From positions 1-64,000 of the forward strand of contig JAYTVW010000106.1 in the NCBI GenBank assembly GCA_043743785.1: a stretch of DNA of 64,000 nt, given 5' to 3'. The notes under the pieces were generated by a model. That model worked only from the letters and a program-made list of their open reading frames with translations, had not been told where the DNA came from and searched no databases. A program made the position numbers and the translations under genes. Shown one piece after another: positions 16,786 to 26,800 of this stretch. This stretch comes from JAQTNA01 sp043743785 (GTDB lineage Bacteria; Pseudomonadota; Gammaproteobacteria; Burkholderiales; Rhodocyclaceae). The first letter of the stretch is position 1. Each line of letters starts with the position of its first letter.

Positions 16786-17604
16786 ATGTCCTGGTTTAAA
16801 AAGACGTTAAACAGAAACGTACTCTTTGCTGCTTTGGCCCTTACCTATGGAATGGCGTCTGCGCAGACCGTTCCCGCTGGATCTCAACTGAACGACATCA
16901 AGGCGGCAATCGAAAAAGCGGACAAGCAGGCTCAGGATGCGGAGAACGCCAGTAATGCAGCGGCAGTGGCAGCGGCGGCCCGGGATCAGAAACTCAAGGA
17001 ACTGAAAGCCAAGAAGCTGACGACACCGGAAGAACGTGTCGCACTGCGGGCTGCGCGCGCCGAGCAAAAAAGGCTCGCAACAGTCGAATTGACGCCGGAA
17101 GTGCGCGCTGCCCGTGAAAAGGCACATCAGGCCAAATTGGCGCAACGCGCGGCAAGCAACGCTGCCAAGGCCGCTCATACCCAGGCGGATGCCGCTGCTC
17201 GGCAGGCGGCCAAGCTGAACAATGATCTGGCAAATGTGACCAAGCCAAATGCTGCCCGCGGCGCCGACTTCATCCCGCAAAACGTCACCCCCCTCTTGAG
17301 CCAAATTGACACCTGGACAAAACGTCTGGCCGCCGTCAAGACCCAAAATGATCTGGCGGGACCGAAGCTGGCCCAGCTCGACCAGGGCCTGACAGAGCTG
17401 AAGGCCTACATGGACAGGGTGGACAATGCCATGTTGGGTGTGCAGCGGGCGGGCGTGCAAACCCCTGCCAACAAGGAGGCGGAGGTTCTATTTATGCGGG
17501 CAGGTGAGATGTTCAAGGCGCTGGAGGCAGAAATGGACCGGATTGAAAAGCTCTTCCCTGCCGCCGGGCCGGTCCAGGCAATTTTCGCGAAATTCAAAGC
17601 CTGA
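16786..17604 (+). CDS. Secreted alanine-rich coiled-coil protein
   Basis: The 272-residue product begins with a Sec signal peptide (cleavage near residue 26, ASA/QTV) and continues as a long alanine- and lysine-rich helix with coiled-coil character (about 35-160), then a less biased helical C-terminal part ending in ALEAEMDRIEKLF and a short tail. I do not recognise a named family. It is the first gene after the tandem operators and is followed 29 bases later by another secreted alanine-rich protein. Its C-terminus resembles that of the protein at 19412-19819. A periplasmic or surface structural role is a guess from composition. Confidence 0.8.
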   Translation: MSWFKKTLNRNVLFAALALTYGMASAQTVPAGSQLNDIKAAIEKADKQAQDAENASNAAAVAAAARDQKLKELKAKKLTTPEERVALRAARAEQKRLATVELTPEVRAAREKAHQAKLAQRAASNAAKAAHTQADAAARQAAKLNNDLANVTKPNAARGADFIPQNVTPLLSQIDTWTKRLAAVKTQNDLAGPKLAQLDQGLTELKAYMDRVDNAMLGVQRAGVQTPANKEAEVLFMRAGEMFKALEAEMDRIEKLFPAAGPVQAIFAKFKA

Positions 17605-17633
17605 TCATTGAATATATAAATCGGACGATTGCC

Positions 17634-19043
17634 ATGACTAAATACCGAAATATCAAGAAAACCCTCATTTCATCCTTGCTGGTGCTGGGCTCGCTGACAG
17701 CCGCCACGGATGCCCTTGCCTGCAAGCGTTGGGATATTGGCTGCAAAATTCGCGAAGCGGCCAACAGAGCACGCGATGCAGCAAACGCGGAAGCGCAACG
17801 CGTCCGGGATGAGGCAAACCGGGCCGCCCAGGCCGCCCAGCAGGCCGCCCAGGCGGCGGCAGCAGCCGCTCAGCAGGCGGCTCAACAGGCTGCAGCCCAG
17901 GCTGCTGCGGAAGCCGCAGCGGCAAAGGCCGCAGCGGAAACCGCTGCGCGCCTGGCCGAAGCAGAAGCGCTCAGACTGGCGGCCCAAGTCCAGCATCGAC
18001 TGCCCATCAAACCTGCCGAGCTCGCATCGATTGTCACCAAACGTGCCAATGCGTACGCCGGCACCGCCCAGGGGACAGCCCTCGGCGCCTCACACGCAAC
18101 GCTGGCGGGCATGAAACGGGTTGGCAACGACATCAACGGCGCCTTCAAGAGCGCAGGGGACGAGCTGGAAAATCTGGCGAAATCGTTCAACATAGCCATT
18201 CCGGATGTAGGCAGTCTGGTGCAGACCGCCATGAAGCCCCCGCTTAGCGAGATCAGGGCCATGGATGGCTACCGCAAGGTGGTGAATGCCAATCTGGCAA
18301 AATTGAGCCAGGAAGACATGGGTGTCATCTGGAGCACCATGCGCTCCGTCATGACCCATGAGCGCCCCAGCGCCGATGACATCGACGACCTCGACGATGT
18401 GATGAAGGCCTTGTTCGGTGACCTGACGAACGGTTGCGCCATCTGCCCCAGCAAGCCGACCTACTCGTCTGTCGGGTTTGGCATGACCATTACGTCGCCC
18501 GGGATTCCCGAGACGCCGGTATCGTTATCCATGGGTTTCGACTTGATGATGTCCACCTATCTGGTCAATGGCAAGCCCCAGTTCGTTGCCGGCTATAGCG
18601 TGGCGGCTCAGGCCACCGCAGTGCCGCCGCCGCCGGAACCCAGTGTCACCATTGACCTCAAGTGGGCGCCGGGCCAACTGTCCGCCAACACGATTCCGCA
18701 AATTTCAATGGGTCTGGACATCACCACCCCCGGCGCAGAGACACCCTATGGCAGCGTGGCGGGTTCCGGTGGTGTCAGCCTGACCCTGCCGAACAGCGTC
18801 TTCATCTTCCTGGACAAGGGCGAGCGTAACAAGCTGGTGGCTGCCTTGAAGGATCCATCCAAGGGACCGGCCTTTGTGTTGGGGGCGGTGACCACCGCCT
18901 TGAACGATCTCAAGACCATGTTCCTGAATCCGGGCTACGGCGCGGGCGTCTCGGTGGATCCTTTCGGCCGCGGCAGTCTGAAGGCTCTCTCGCCGGATGG
19001 CGCCCTCAGCACGAGCATCGCCGGTTCCATCATTTCCTTCTGA
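17634..19043 (+). CDS. Secreted alanine-rich helix plus beta-rich domain protein
   Basis: The 469-residue product has a signal peptide (cleavage near residue 29, ALA/CKR), a CKRWDIGCK segment with two cysteines, and an almost uninterrupted Ala/Gln helix (about 40-125). A globular part follows: a helical section (about 130-255), a CAIC motif near residue 268, then a beta-rich section with repeated glycine/serine strands (about 275-469) ending in SIAGSIISF. No family recognised. The terminal hydrophobic-aromatic pattern ending in Phe recalls outer membrane beta proteins, but I cannot count enough strands to claim a barrel. Followed by a strong hairpin. Confidence 0.8.
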   Translation: MTKYRNIKKTLISSLLVLGSLTAATDALACKRWDIGCKIREAANRARDAANAEAQRVRDEANRAAQAAQQAAQAAAAAAQQAAQQAAAQAAAEAAAAKAAAETAARLAEAEALRLAAQVQHRLPIKPAELASIVTKRANAYAGTAQGTALGASHATLAGMKRVGNDINGAFKSAGDELENLAKSFNIAIPDVGSLVQTAMKPPLSEIRAMDGYRKVVNANLAKLSQEDMGVIWSTMRSVMTHERPSADDIDDLDDVMKALFGDLTNGCAICPSKPTYSSVGFGMTITSPGIPETPVSLSMGFDLMMSTYLVNGKPQFVAGYSVAAQATAVPPPPEPSVTIDLKWAPGQLSANTIPQISMGLDITTPGAETPYGSVAGSGGVSLTLPNSVFIFLDKGERNKLVAALKDPSKGPAFVLGAVTTALNDLKTMFLNPGYGAGVSVDPFGRGSLKALSPDGALSTSIAGSIISF

Positions 19044-19056
19044 TAGCCGTCTAAGA

Positions 19057-19096
19057 CAAAGGGCGTGCCGGCATGGACTTGCCGGCACGCCCTTTG
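19057..19096 (+). terminator. 17-bp perfect hairpin after the alanine-rich gene pair
   Basis: Arms at 19057-19073 and 19080-19096 are perfect complements, GC-rich, with loop TGGACT, 14 bases after the stop codon. No clear T-tract follows, so it could act as a terminator or as a 3' stabiliser. Confidence 0.65.
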
Positions 19097-19211
19097 TGCG
19101 TTGACGCTGTCTCCATTCTGCAGGGCAGCCGCGCCAATACCTGCCTGATTTATCCCGTACTGACCTCCCCTGATATTCATTCGAATCGCCGCATTCGCCA
19201 GGCAAGCAGCA

Positions 19212-19255
19212 ATGTCAGTAAGTGTCAGCATTGCAGCTTGATTATTTTGCATAAT
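19212..19255 (+). promoter_or_regulatory. Direct-repeat operator copy 4 with good -10 element
   Basis: TGTCAG at 19213-19218 and 19223-19228, then CATAAT at 19250-19255, the best match to a sigma70 -10 among the five copies (5/6). A start site near 19262 would leave a leader of about 150 bases before the next gene. Confidence 0.65.
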
Positions 19256-19411
19256 TCTAAATAAGTCCGGGTGTGTATCGACCTAGAAATTCTTAGCCTC
19301 CCCATTTGCGAAGCGGTCATATCAAGGCATCGAATTCCGGTGGCGGGTTTTTTCTAGTGGAACGCCAATCAATTTCTGAAATCATTAATGCGTATAAGGA
19401 TGGCCCCGGCA

Positions 19412-19819
19412 ATGCGGTATGAAAGATTAATCGTCACCTGCTGGTTGGCTTTCTGCTTGGTGACATCGGCCTTTGCCCAAAGCGGGGTGAGCTTCGTACC
19501 CGTCAAGGCCTGCATTGATGATATGGCCGGCATGCAGGCGGCCATGAAGGCCGTCACCACGGCGCAACAGGCGGCGCAATTTTCCGTCAACCTGAAAGCC
19601 CATTTGCCGGAAATGGTAATAAATCGGCAACGCCTGGCCGCCACCGTGACCGAGTACGGAAGATCCCGATCAAAAACGGCGGAAATACTACAGGCCGATA
19701 GCTTGTGGCAGGAGGCCATGGCCAGAAGGCCGGCAATGGAAACGGAAATGGCCCGGCTGGAAAAGCTGAATGTCGGCCTTGCGGATCTGTTTCAAACAGT
19801 TCGGGCCTTGCTGCAATGA
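19412..19819 (+). CDS. Small secreted helical protein
   Basis: The 135-residue product has a signal peptide (cleavage near SAFA/QSG) and a mature part that looks wholly alpha-helical. The C-terminal AMETEMARLEKLNVGL closely parallels ALEAEMDRIEKLF in the protein at 16786-17604, suggesting paralogy. I prefer the ATG at 19412, which has AAGGA 11 bases upstream and gives a compact signal peptide; in-frame ATGs at 19388 and 19400 are alternatives. It has its own operator copy. No known family recognised. Confidence 0.7.
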   Translation: MRYERLIVTCWLAFCLVTSAFAQSGVSFVPVKACIDDMAGMQAAMKAVTTAQQAAQFSVNLKAHLPEMVINRQRLAATVTEYGRSRSKTAEILQADSLWQEAMARRPAMETEMARLEKLNVGLADLFQTVRALLQ

Positions 19820-19911
19820 GAATCAGGCAATGTTCACGCTAAATTTCGGTCTTCTCGGTGGACAACAGTGCCACGAATGATTACCCACATAACGCAAACA
19901 TAGCCATAGTT

Positions 19912-19940
19912 AATCCCCCGTATCTGCCGGGGGATTTTGC
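19912..19940 (+). terminator. Intrinsic terminator
   Basis: AATCCCCCG at 19912-19920 pairs with CGGGGGATT at 19928-19936 across a 7-base loop, followed by a TTGCTTTG tract. It lies about 90 bases after the small secreted protein and just before the convergent DUF4239 gene. Confidence 0.75.
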
Positions 19941-19956
19941 TTTGACAGGGAGGAGC

Positions 19957-20730
19957 TTATTTTCCCAGCGCCGGAATAATGCGGGCAATGGCCTCGGCGG
20001 TAACCTGACTTTCACCGACAAAAACCCCTTCCGTAGCAATCAGCACCGTAAACAACAGGGACACGCCCAGGGTCACACCGCCCACGTAGGCCACCATCTT
20101 GGGCAGGGGATTCTGCAGCCAGCCAAACACCGCCAGCAGGGACAGCGCACTGGCCAGGGCCTGCCAGTAGTAGTCGGGCAAGGCCAGGCGACTGGCCGAC
20201 AGCCGTGCCTCCCGCACATCGGACATCTGGGTCAGCGTACCCAGCACCTCGGCGCGGGCCAGTTGTTGCAATGGGGTTTCCGGGTCCAGTTCACGGCAGC
20301 CCTGGATCAGGGTGGCCAGCAATGCGGAAGTCGGCCCGCTGCGCTGGCCCTTTGCCAGCAATGGCCACTCGCCGTCCACGGTTGATTTGGCATAAAGCTT
20401 CACGCCTCCCCGCAAGGCCTCGGCTTCTTCGCCGCCAAACCCCGACAATGCCCGATCAAGTTTGAAAATAATGGTGGCTTCCCGGGCCACCAGATCTTCC
20501 ACGTTGCGGTGGTCGCCCTGTACGCGCACAAGGCAAAACGCCAACAGCAGCATGGTCAATGAAGTAAACAGCTTAAATGACTCCTCCGCCCCTTTTGCCA
20601 CGTGTTCGCTCGGTTCCAGGCCAAATCGCCAGCGTATGAAGAGGGGCACCAAGGTGGTTACGCTCAAGCCAAAGCTGAGCATGAGGAAACCAATGCCCAC
20701 ATTGGGCAGGGTATGCAGCCAGTCGATCAT
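19957..20730 (-). CDS. DUF4239 family membrane protein
   Basis: The 257-residue protein has two N-terminal membrane helices (about residues 10-32 and 50-67), a soluble region of about 110 residues starting VQGDHRNVEDLVAREATIIFKLDRAL, and two C-terminal helices (about 186-204 and 212-234). This layout matches DUF4239, which is distantly related to bestrophin-type channels; function is not established. It lies 76 bases downstream of the tpsA stop on the same strand, so it may be cotranscribed with the two-partner secretion genes. It could equally be an unrelated neighbour. Confidence 0.75.
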   Translation of the reverse strand: MIDWLHTLPNVGIGFLMLSFGLSVTTLVPLFIRWRFGLEPSEHVAKGAEESFKLFTSLTMLLLAFCLVRVQGDHRNVEDLVAREATIIFKLDRALSGFGGEEAEALRGGVKLYAKSTVDGEWPLLAKGQRSGPTSALLATLIQGCRELDPETPLQQLARAEVLGTLTQMSDVREARLSASRLALPDYYWQALASALSLLAVFGWLQNPLPKMVAYVGGVTLGVSLLFTVLIATEGVFVGESQVTAEAIARIIPALGK

Positions 20731-20806
20731 GATTTATTCAATCCTTTCAGTGTGTAACAGGGTCGCTTGAACGACGCCCGCCGCGAACCGCGCCGGTATC
20801 AGTGGG

Positions 20807-23800
20807 TCATGGAATGATAAAAAGCGTGAGCGTCCCCATGAAATTGACCTCTTCAAGCGTTTCTGTGTAGGTCACGGAGGCCCGGGAGCGGGCCACTTTG
20901 TGAATGCCCGAATTGCCCTTCCAAGGAATTTCGTGGAAGGACTCGGAAAGGCTGTCCGAGGGTGCTGGCTGCGCTCCCGAGGCCTGGGCCTGGATCTGCA
21001 CGGCCATCGCGGCATTGGAGTCACCCTTCGAGCAAGGGCGTCCATCACACACGGGCGGGACGAGGGGGTTTTCCTTGCGTACGCCGTTGAGCGCAGACGA
21101 ATCCGGGGGCAAGCCTCGATTCATGAGCGACACGGGGTTCGTGTTGGTATTTATTCTGGCGATCACAGCCGCACTTGCGTTCGCGGCCAGGGTCCCCGCA
21201 TACGCAGCGGCAAGCACCCCTGCATTGATCTGGGCGAACCGATCCGAAATGCGGCTTGCCGCCGCAACGCTCTTGGCCTGTGCTGCGGCACTACGAACTA
21301 TGGCAGGCCGGCCACTGCGGGCTCCATCGGCCATTTTGCCCTCCTCCCGGCCCTTGCCATCCACCTTGCCGCCGTCCTTGCCCTTGTCGGCAAACCGGCT
21401 ACCCTCTTTGCCCCTGTCGGCAAACTTGCCGCCTTCGTGGCGCTTTCCGTCCGCCTTGCCACCGTCCCTGCCCCTGTCGGCGAACCGGCCACCGTCCTTG
21501 CCCCTGTCGGCAAATTTTCCGCCTTCGTGGCGCTTGCCACCGTCTTTGCCGTCTTTCCCCTGGCCGGCCAGCTTGCTTGCTTCCTTGCCCTTGCCATCTT
21601 TCGATTTTCCGTCCTTGCCGTTTGCCTTGCCGCCGTCCTTGCCCTTGCCATCTGCCGCCTTGCCGCCGTCCTTGCCCTTGCCGTCCGCCTTGCCTTTGCC
21701 GGAACCAGCGTCGGCCACCTTGGAGGTCCCCCCCTTGGCTGCGGGTGCAGCGGCCCCTGTAGAAGATCCCGAAGAGCTCGCGGATGACCCCCCTGTATTC
21801 GATGTCCCGGAGGCACTCGAAGAACCCGATGAACCGGCCGCATCGGCAGCGGCACCCGATGAACTCGACGGTGCCGCAGCTGTTGAAGAGCCGGAAGCAT
21901 CCGACGCCCCTGAAGAAGTCGAAGACCCCGAGGAAGTTGAAGCACTCGTCGTATCAGCAGCGCCAGAAGTCCCGGACGAACTTGCCGCAGTGGAGGATCC
22001 CGTAGCACCCGACGCATCCGATGTCCCCGAGGCGCTTGCGGCGCTGGAAGCGGCTGGGGTGGTCGAACCCGCATTGCCGGGTGCGGCCGCTACGGGGAGC
22101 GGCACAGGCACGACGACCGGGGTCTGCAGGATGGTGCTGGTGGTATTGCTCGCCAGGACCAACGCATAGTTGCCCCCGCCATTGCCATCACTGACGGCCA
22201 CGGCAGAAACAAGCAGCGTCTTGTTTGAACCGGCAGCCGGATCTGCAAACGAAAAACTGCCGTCTCTCAGGCTGTCATTACCGTAGAGTTGGCCAGCGAC
22301 CACCCGGATTTGTCCTGCGGCGGTCGTCGTTCCGTCGTAGGTTTTGCTGACGTCGATCGACGAGACCGTTAGCGCTGCCTTGTTGACGGTGAGTGCGCCA
22401 TCCACAAAGGTAAGGCTGTAGTTCCCGGAGGTCAGGCCGGACGGCGTAATGACATAGCTGCCGGCGTTGATGGCACCTCGGGCAGTTCCGCCATAGGCCA
22501 GGGTTCCGCCTAGGACCGTGGCCGTTTCGTTATTCACGAAACCGGCATAGCCCACGCCATTGCCCCCCGTGTACGGCTGGGCATCGTAGGTCTTGCTGGC
22601 GGCGTTGGCGGAAACCGTCAGGGGCGCCGGAGCGATCGCGCCATTGGAGAAACTCAGGGCACTATTGGCGACGGTATAGCCAAAGACCGCCTGCGCCGGG
22701 GTGCCGCCCGTGGCGGAAGCTAGCCCCAGCCCGGTGAACGCCACCGTCTTGCCGCTACCCGCGTCCTTTGCCGCAGCAACACTTCCCCCTGTCGTATAGG
22801 TGCCCGTGGGGATGGAGAGGTTCACCGTGTCGCCGTCCACCACGCCGCTGACGGCGTAATTGCCAAGCGTCAGTCTCGCCGTAGTGTCGCCGTCGTAGGT
22901 CTTTCTGATGCTGCCGATGGGGCTGACCGCAAGGATGGGCGCAAATGAATACAGCAGGCCATTGCCAACGCCAAGGACCGTGCCCCCGTAACTTGCGTTG
23001 TATTGCTTGAAGTTGCCGGCCAGGCTACCGCGAATATCGGCGACGGCGGGATCAGCACTGAAAGGATCCGGATTGGTACTCCATACCCGCCAGTACCCGC
23101 TGGCGCTCAAGGGCGAGCCGGCAGGGAGATTCACAATGCGCGCCCCCAAGAGGTCGATGTTTCCGCTTGCCGCGCTGACGGTGGTTCCGTTGCCGATCAG
23201 CAGATCGCCGGCCCCGGCCCGGACGACAATATTGCCGCTACCGGAAGCCGAGATGGACTTATTCAGGGACACGCTGTCCGCAATGACCCGCACGCTGCCG
23301 ACACTGGAAATGCCATCCACCAGATTGACGCGATCGACTGCCAGGCTACCGCTGCCCGCCAGATCCAGAAAGCCCACGTTACGGGCCGCGACGGACTGAA
23401 TCACATTGCCCGGATTCGTGGCGGTGACGCCCCCATCTCCGATAAACAGGATTGACTGGTTTCCGGAGATCGGGCCGGTGAGGGTGAGAAGGCTGGCACT
23501 GCCGATGGCGGTGGTGTCCGCCAAGGCAATGGCACCGCTGACCAGAGCCCCGTTGGGCGAGGAGTTCATCAACGCCCCCTGCCCCCCGATGCCGGCCCCA
23601 GCCAGGCCCAGGTCATTGGCGAGGGTCTGGCCGTTCACATCCAGGCTGGCGCCCGCGTTGACGGTCACTGTAGCCGTGCCGAAGGGGCCTGCCGTAACCG
23701 CCCCCGGGACGCCGCTGGTGGAACTGCCCGCTTTCAAGGTTCCGCCGACCACCGTCGTACCGCCGCCATAGGTATTGGCCGCCGACAGGCTCAGGGTGCC

Positions 23801-26800
23801 GCTGCCCTGCTTGATCAACTGGGTGCTGCCGCTGATGACCCCGCCGATGGTGCTGTCCGGCGCGGAGGACCGGATGGAGAGACTGGAAAGACCGGCTGCG
23901 CCGCCTGCGATGGCTGCCGCTCCGGCACCGGTGTCGATGCTGAGCGCCGCGCTGACGGCATTGCCGGAGGTCAGGGATACGTTGCGGAGGGTCGCATTCA
24001 GGCCCTCGTTGGCGGCATGGCCGGCACTGCCAATGGACAAGACCTTGTTACCCGGATTCAGGTCGCCGGCCGCTGTCTGCGTCGCCTTCAACACATTGTC
24101 CGTATAGACATTCAGCGTCCCGGTGGTGCCGTTGTTGGCGTAGCTCAGCTTGATGGTGACGTAGGTGCCCGGCCCTCTGTCCACACCTGAACCGAGCAGG
24201 TCCACCGCTCCAAGGTTATTGCCCTTCAGATAAAAGCTGTCGCCTCTGCCCGTGGTTCTGAGCAGAATCCCGTCCGCGTAGTTGCCGTAGGAGAAAATGG
24301 TATTCAGCCCCCCGCTATCCATGCTGCCGGGGGTACTGCTGATCAAATAATCGGCCTGGTAGGTCCAGTTCTGGCCCAGATCCACGCTCAACTGATAGGG
24401 ATTGGTTCCACCCTGGGTCGTCGTCCAGGTGGATGAGGTGAGATAGGACTGGGTGTTTGCCCCAAGGAAACTTCCGTTTGAAGTCACCTGGCCGGCGATT
24501 CTGACGGCCCCGTTGCTGTTGGTCTTCAGGATGACATTGGCGCTGTTCAGGGTCACATCACCGCCATAGCGCTGGTCCCCGGCAGTCGTGACGTTGCCAC
24601 TCAGGAAGGTCGTCCCCGTGCCAAGCGTGAAGAGACTGGTGAGGGGCGTCGTACTGCCGACGGCCCCGCCGAAGCGGGGGCTGCCGGTGCCGGCATTCAC
24701 CGTCAAACCGGCGGCGGAAACCGGGTCGGCGTCGACGCTGCCCGCAAAACTCACATCCGCATTGGTGGTCGCCAGCATCCGGTTGCCGCCGGACAGAACG
24801 ACCGGGCCGCCATAGGTCTGTGCCCCGATGGTGGTCACGTCGCCGCCCAGGGTCGTCGTCCCGGAGCCACCCGTAGCCAGGCTTGCCAGGGGAGTGGAGC
24901 CGCCATTGGCTCCGGTGACACGAACGGCGCCCGTGCCGGCGTTTACGGTCAGACTTGAACTTGAGGCCGCCGCGCTGTCGATCGTGCCTGCGAACACCAC
25001 GTCCGCATTGGTGGTAGCCAGAACCCGGTTGCCGCCGGATACCGTAAGCGGGCCGGTATAGGACTGGCGACCGGAGGTAGCGATATCGCCGGAGAGGTCC
25101 ATACCCGCCGGGGCAACCACGCTCAGACGCCCCGTGGCCTGGATGCTGCCCAGGCTTGCCAGCCCGCTCGTCTGGGTGATATCCACATTGCCTCCCACGA
25201 ACAGGCTGCCCTGCCCGCTCTGGGAGTAGGAGTCGGTCACCGTAAGGTCGCCCGTGCTGCTGACGGCACCGCCGCTCTGGCTGAAGGCCCCCAACTGCAC
25301 ATTGCCATTGACCCCCAGGCTGCCGCCGGACTGGGCAAGAGCCCCTAGTTGCAGGGAAATCGCAACATTCAGGCTGCCCGTCGCCAGATTCAGGGCACCG
25401 CTGCCGGAAATGCCATCCACTGACACGGCTCCGGCCTGGGCCGGCGAAACCACGCTGCCACTGTCGAAACGAACGATTGTGCTGGAGGGAATCACCACAT
25501 TGTGCACATTGGCCAGATCGGGGACTGCGCCGGCTGTCCAGTTGGCCGGATCGAACCAGTTGCCGGAGGCCCCGCCGATCCAGCTTACGGAACTGCGCCG
25601 GGAGATGCTGACAGAACTGCCGGCCGTACTCAGGTCGTTGTAGTTGGAGGACAGGCCGGTGCCCGCCCCCACCCCCAGGCCGGTAACGCTGGCCAGGGTA
25701 CTGGCCGTCTGGACATTCTTTCCGAGGAGGTTGCTGGTGTCGCCGGCGCCGGTGACGGCAAAGGTCTCGCCCCGCACCCCCGTTGCCATCAGCACGCTGC
25801 CGGCCACCACGGTGGATCCGTCGTATTCCCGGGCGCCGCTCAGGGTCAGATTGGCCTTGCCTATGCCCAGGGTGCCCGCCACCAGGGTCGGGAAATCGTA
25901 ATTGGCTGCGGCGAGGCTGCCGACCCCGGCTGTAACGGGAACCGTACCGACCCCCGTGGCCGCCGTGGCGGTGGTGGTGGCGCTGCCGCTGCCGGAAACG
26001 CCGGAGGTAGCCAGAGTCTCGCCATTCACAAAGCCGCTGACGGTGGCGTTCAGGGCCGGATTGGCTTCACCATAGGACTTGGTGGCATTGTTGGCCATCA
26101 CCGTCAGGTGGGCCTTGCCTATGGAAAGGGTGCCGTCCTGATAGCTGATGGCGTAATTGCCGGCGCTGCCGGCACTGAAGATCTGGCTGTACGGCGTCAG
26201 GGCGGCCGCCTGACCCGCCGCCGTGTTTGCCGTGGCCAGGGATGTGACGGACGCCGTGCCCAGGGTGTCGCCATTGACGAGGGAGCCGTTGGTGATATTC
26301 ACCGCGCCTGCGGTCGGATTGGCACTGCCATAGAACCGGCTCTGATCCGCCGCCGTCACCGTGATGGGCCGCTGGCTGATGGCGAAGCTGTCGCCGCTGT
26401 AGGTGATGGCGTAGTTCGGGTTCGCTCCATCCGTCAGTCCGCCCCTGCCAATGGCGTAGCTGCCGACGTTTTCCCCCGCCGCCCGGTCAAGGGCACCCAC
26501 CAGGGCCGTGCCGCTGCCCAGGCTGGTGCTGGCAAAGCCGTAGGCAGTCGGGTCGCTGTTGCCGTAGATCTTCGTCTGGCCGGCATCCGCCGTCACCGAG
26601 ATCGGCCGCGGCGTGATGGCAAAGCTAGCGCCAGTGTAGCTGATGGCGTAGTTGCCGTTGGCCAAACTGCCCTGGCTGATGGCGTAGGGGCCGCCGGTCA
26701 CGGTCTCCCCCGCTACGCGGCTTAGGGTACCGGCGAAGGTGTCACTGCCCACCAGGCCCCGGTTAGTGCCGGCGGTTTCCAGGGTGTAGCCGAGCGTCGG

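Larger units (their letters stand above)
19044..19411 (+). promoter_or_regulatory. Intergenic region with hairpin and operator copy 4
   Basis: This stretch holds the hairpin at 19057-19096, then the direct-repeat operator at 19212-19255. The remainder to 19411 is relatively AT-rich, with no coding potential that I could see. Confidence 0.5.

Noticed and set aside
25502..26725. Long plus-strand open frame (407 codons) opposite tpsA
   Set aside because: It mirrors the repeat structure of tpsA on the other strand, has no family similarity or signal, and is explained by the GC-rich codon bias of the true gene.
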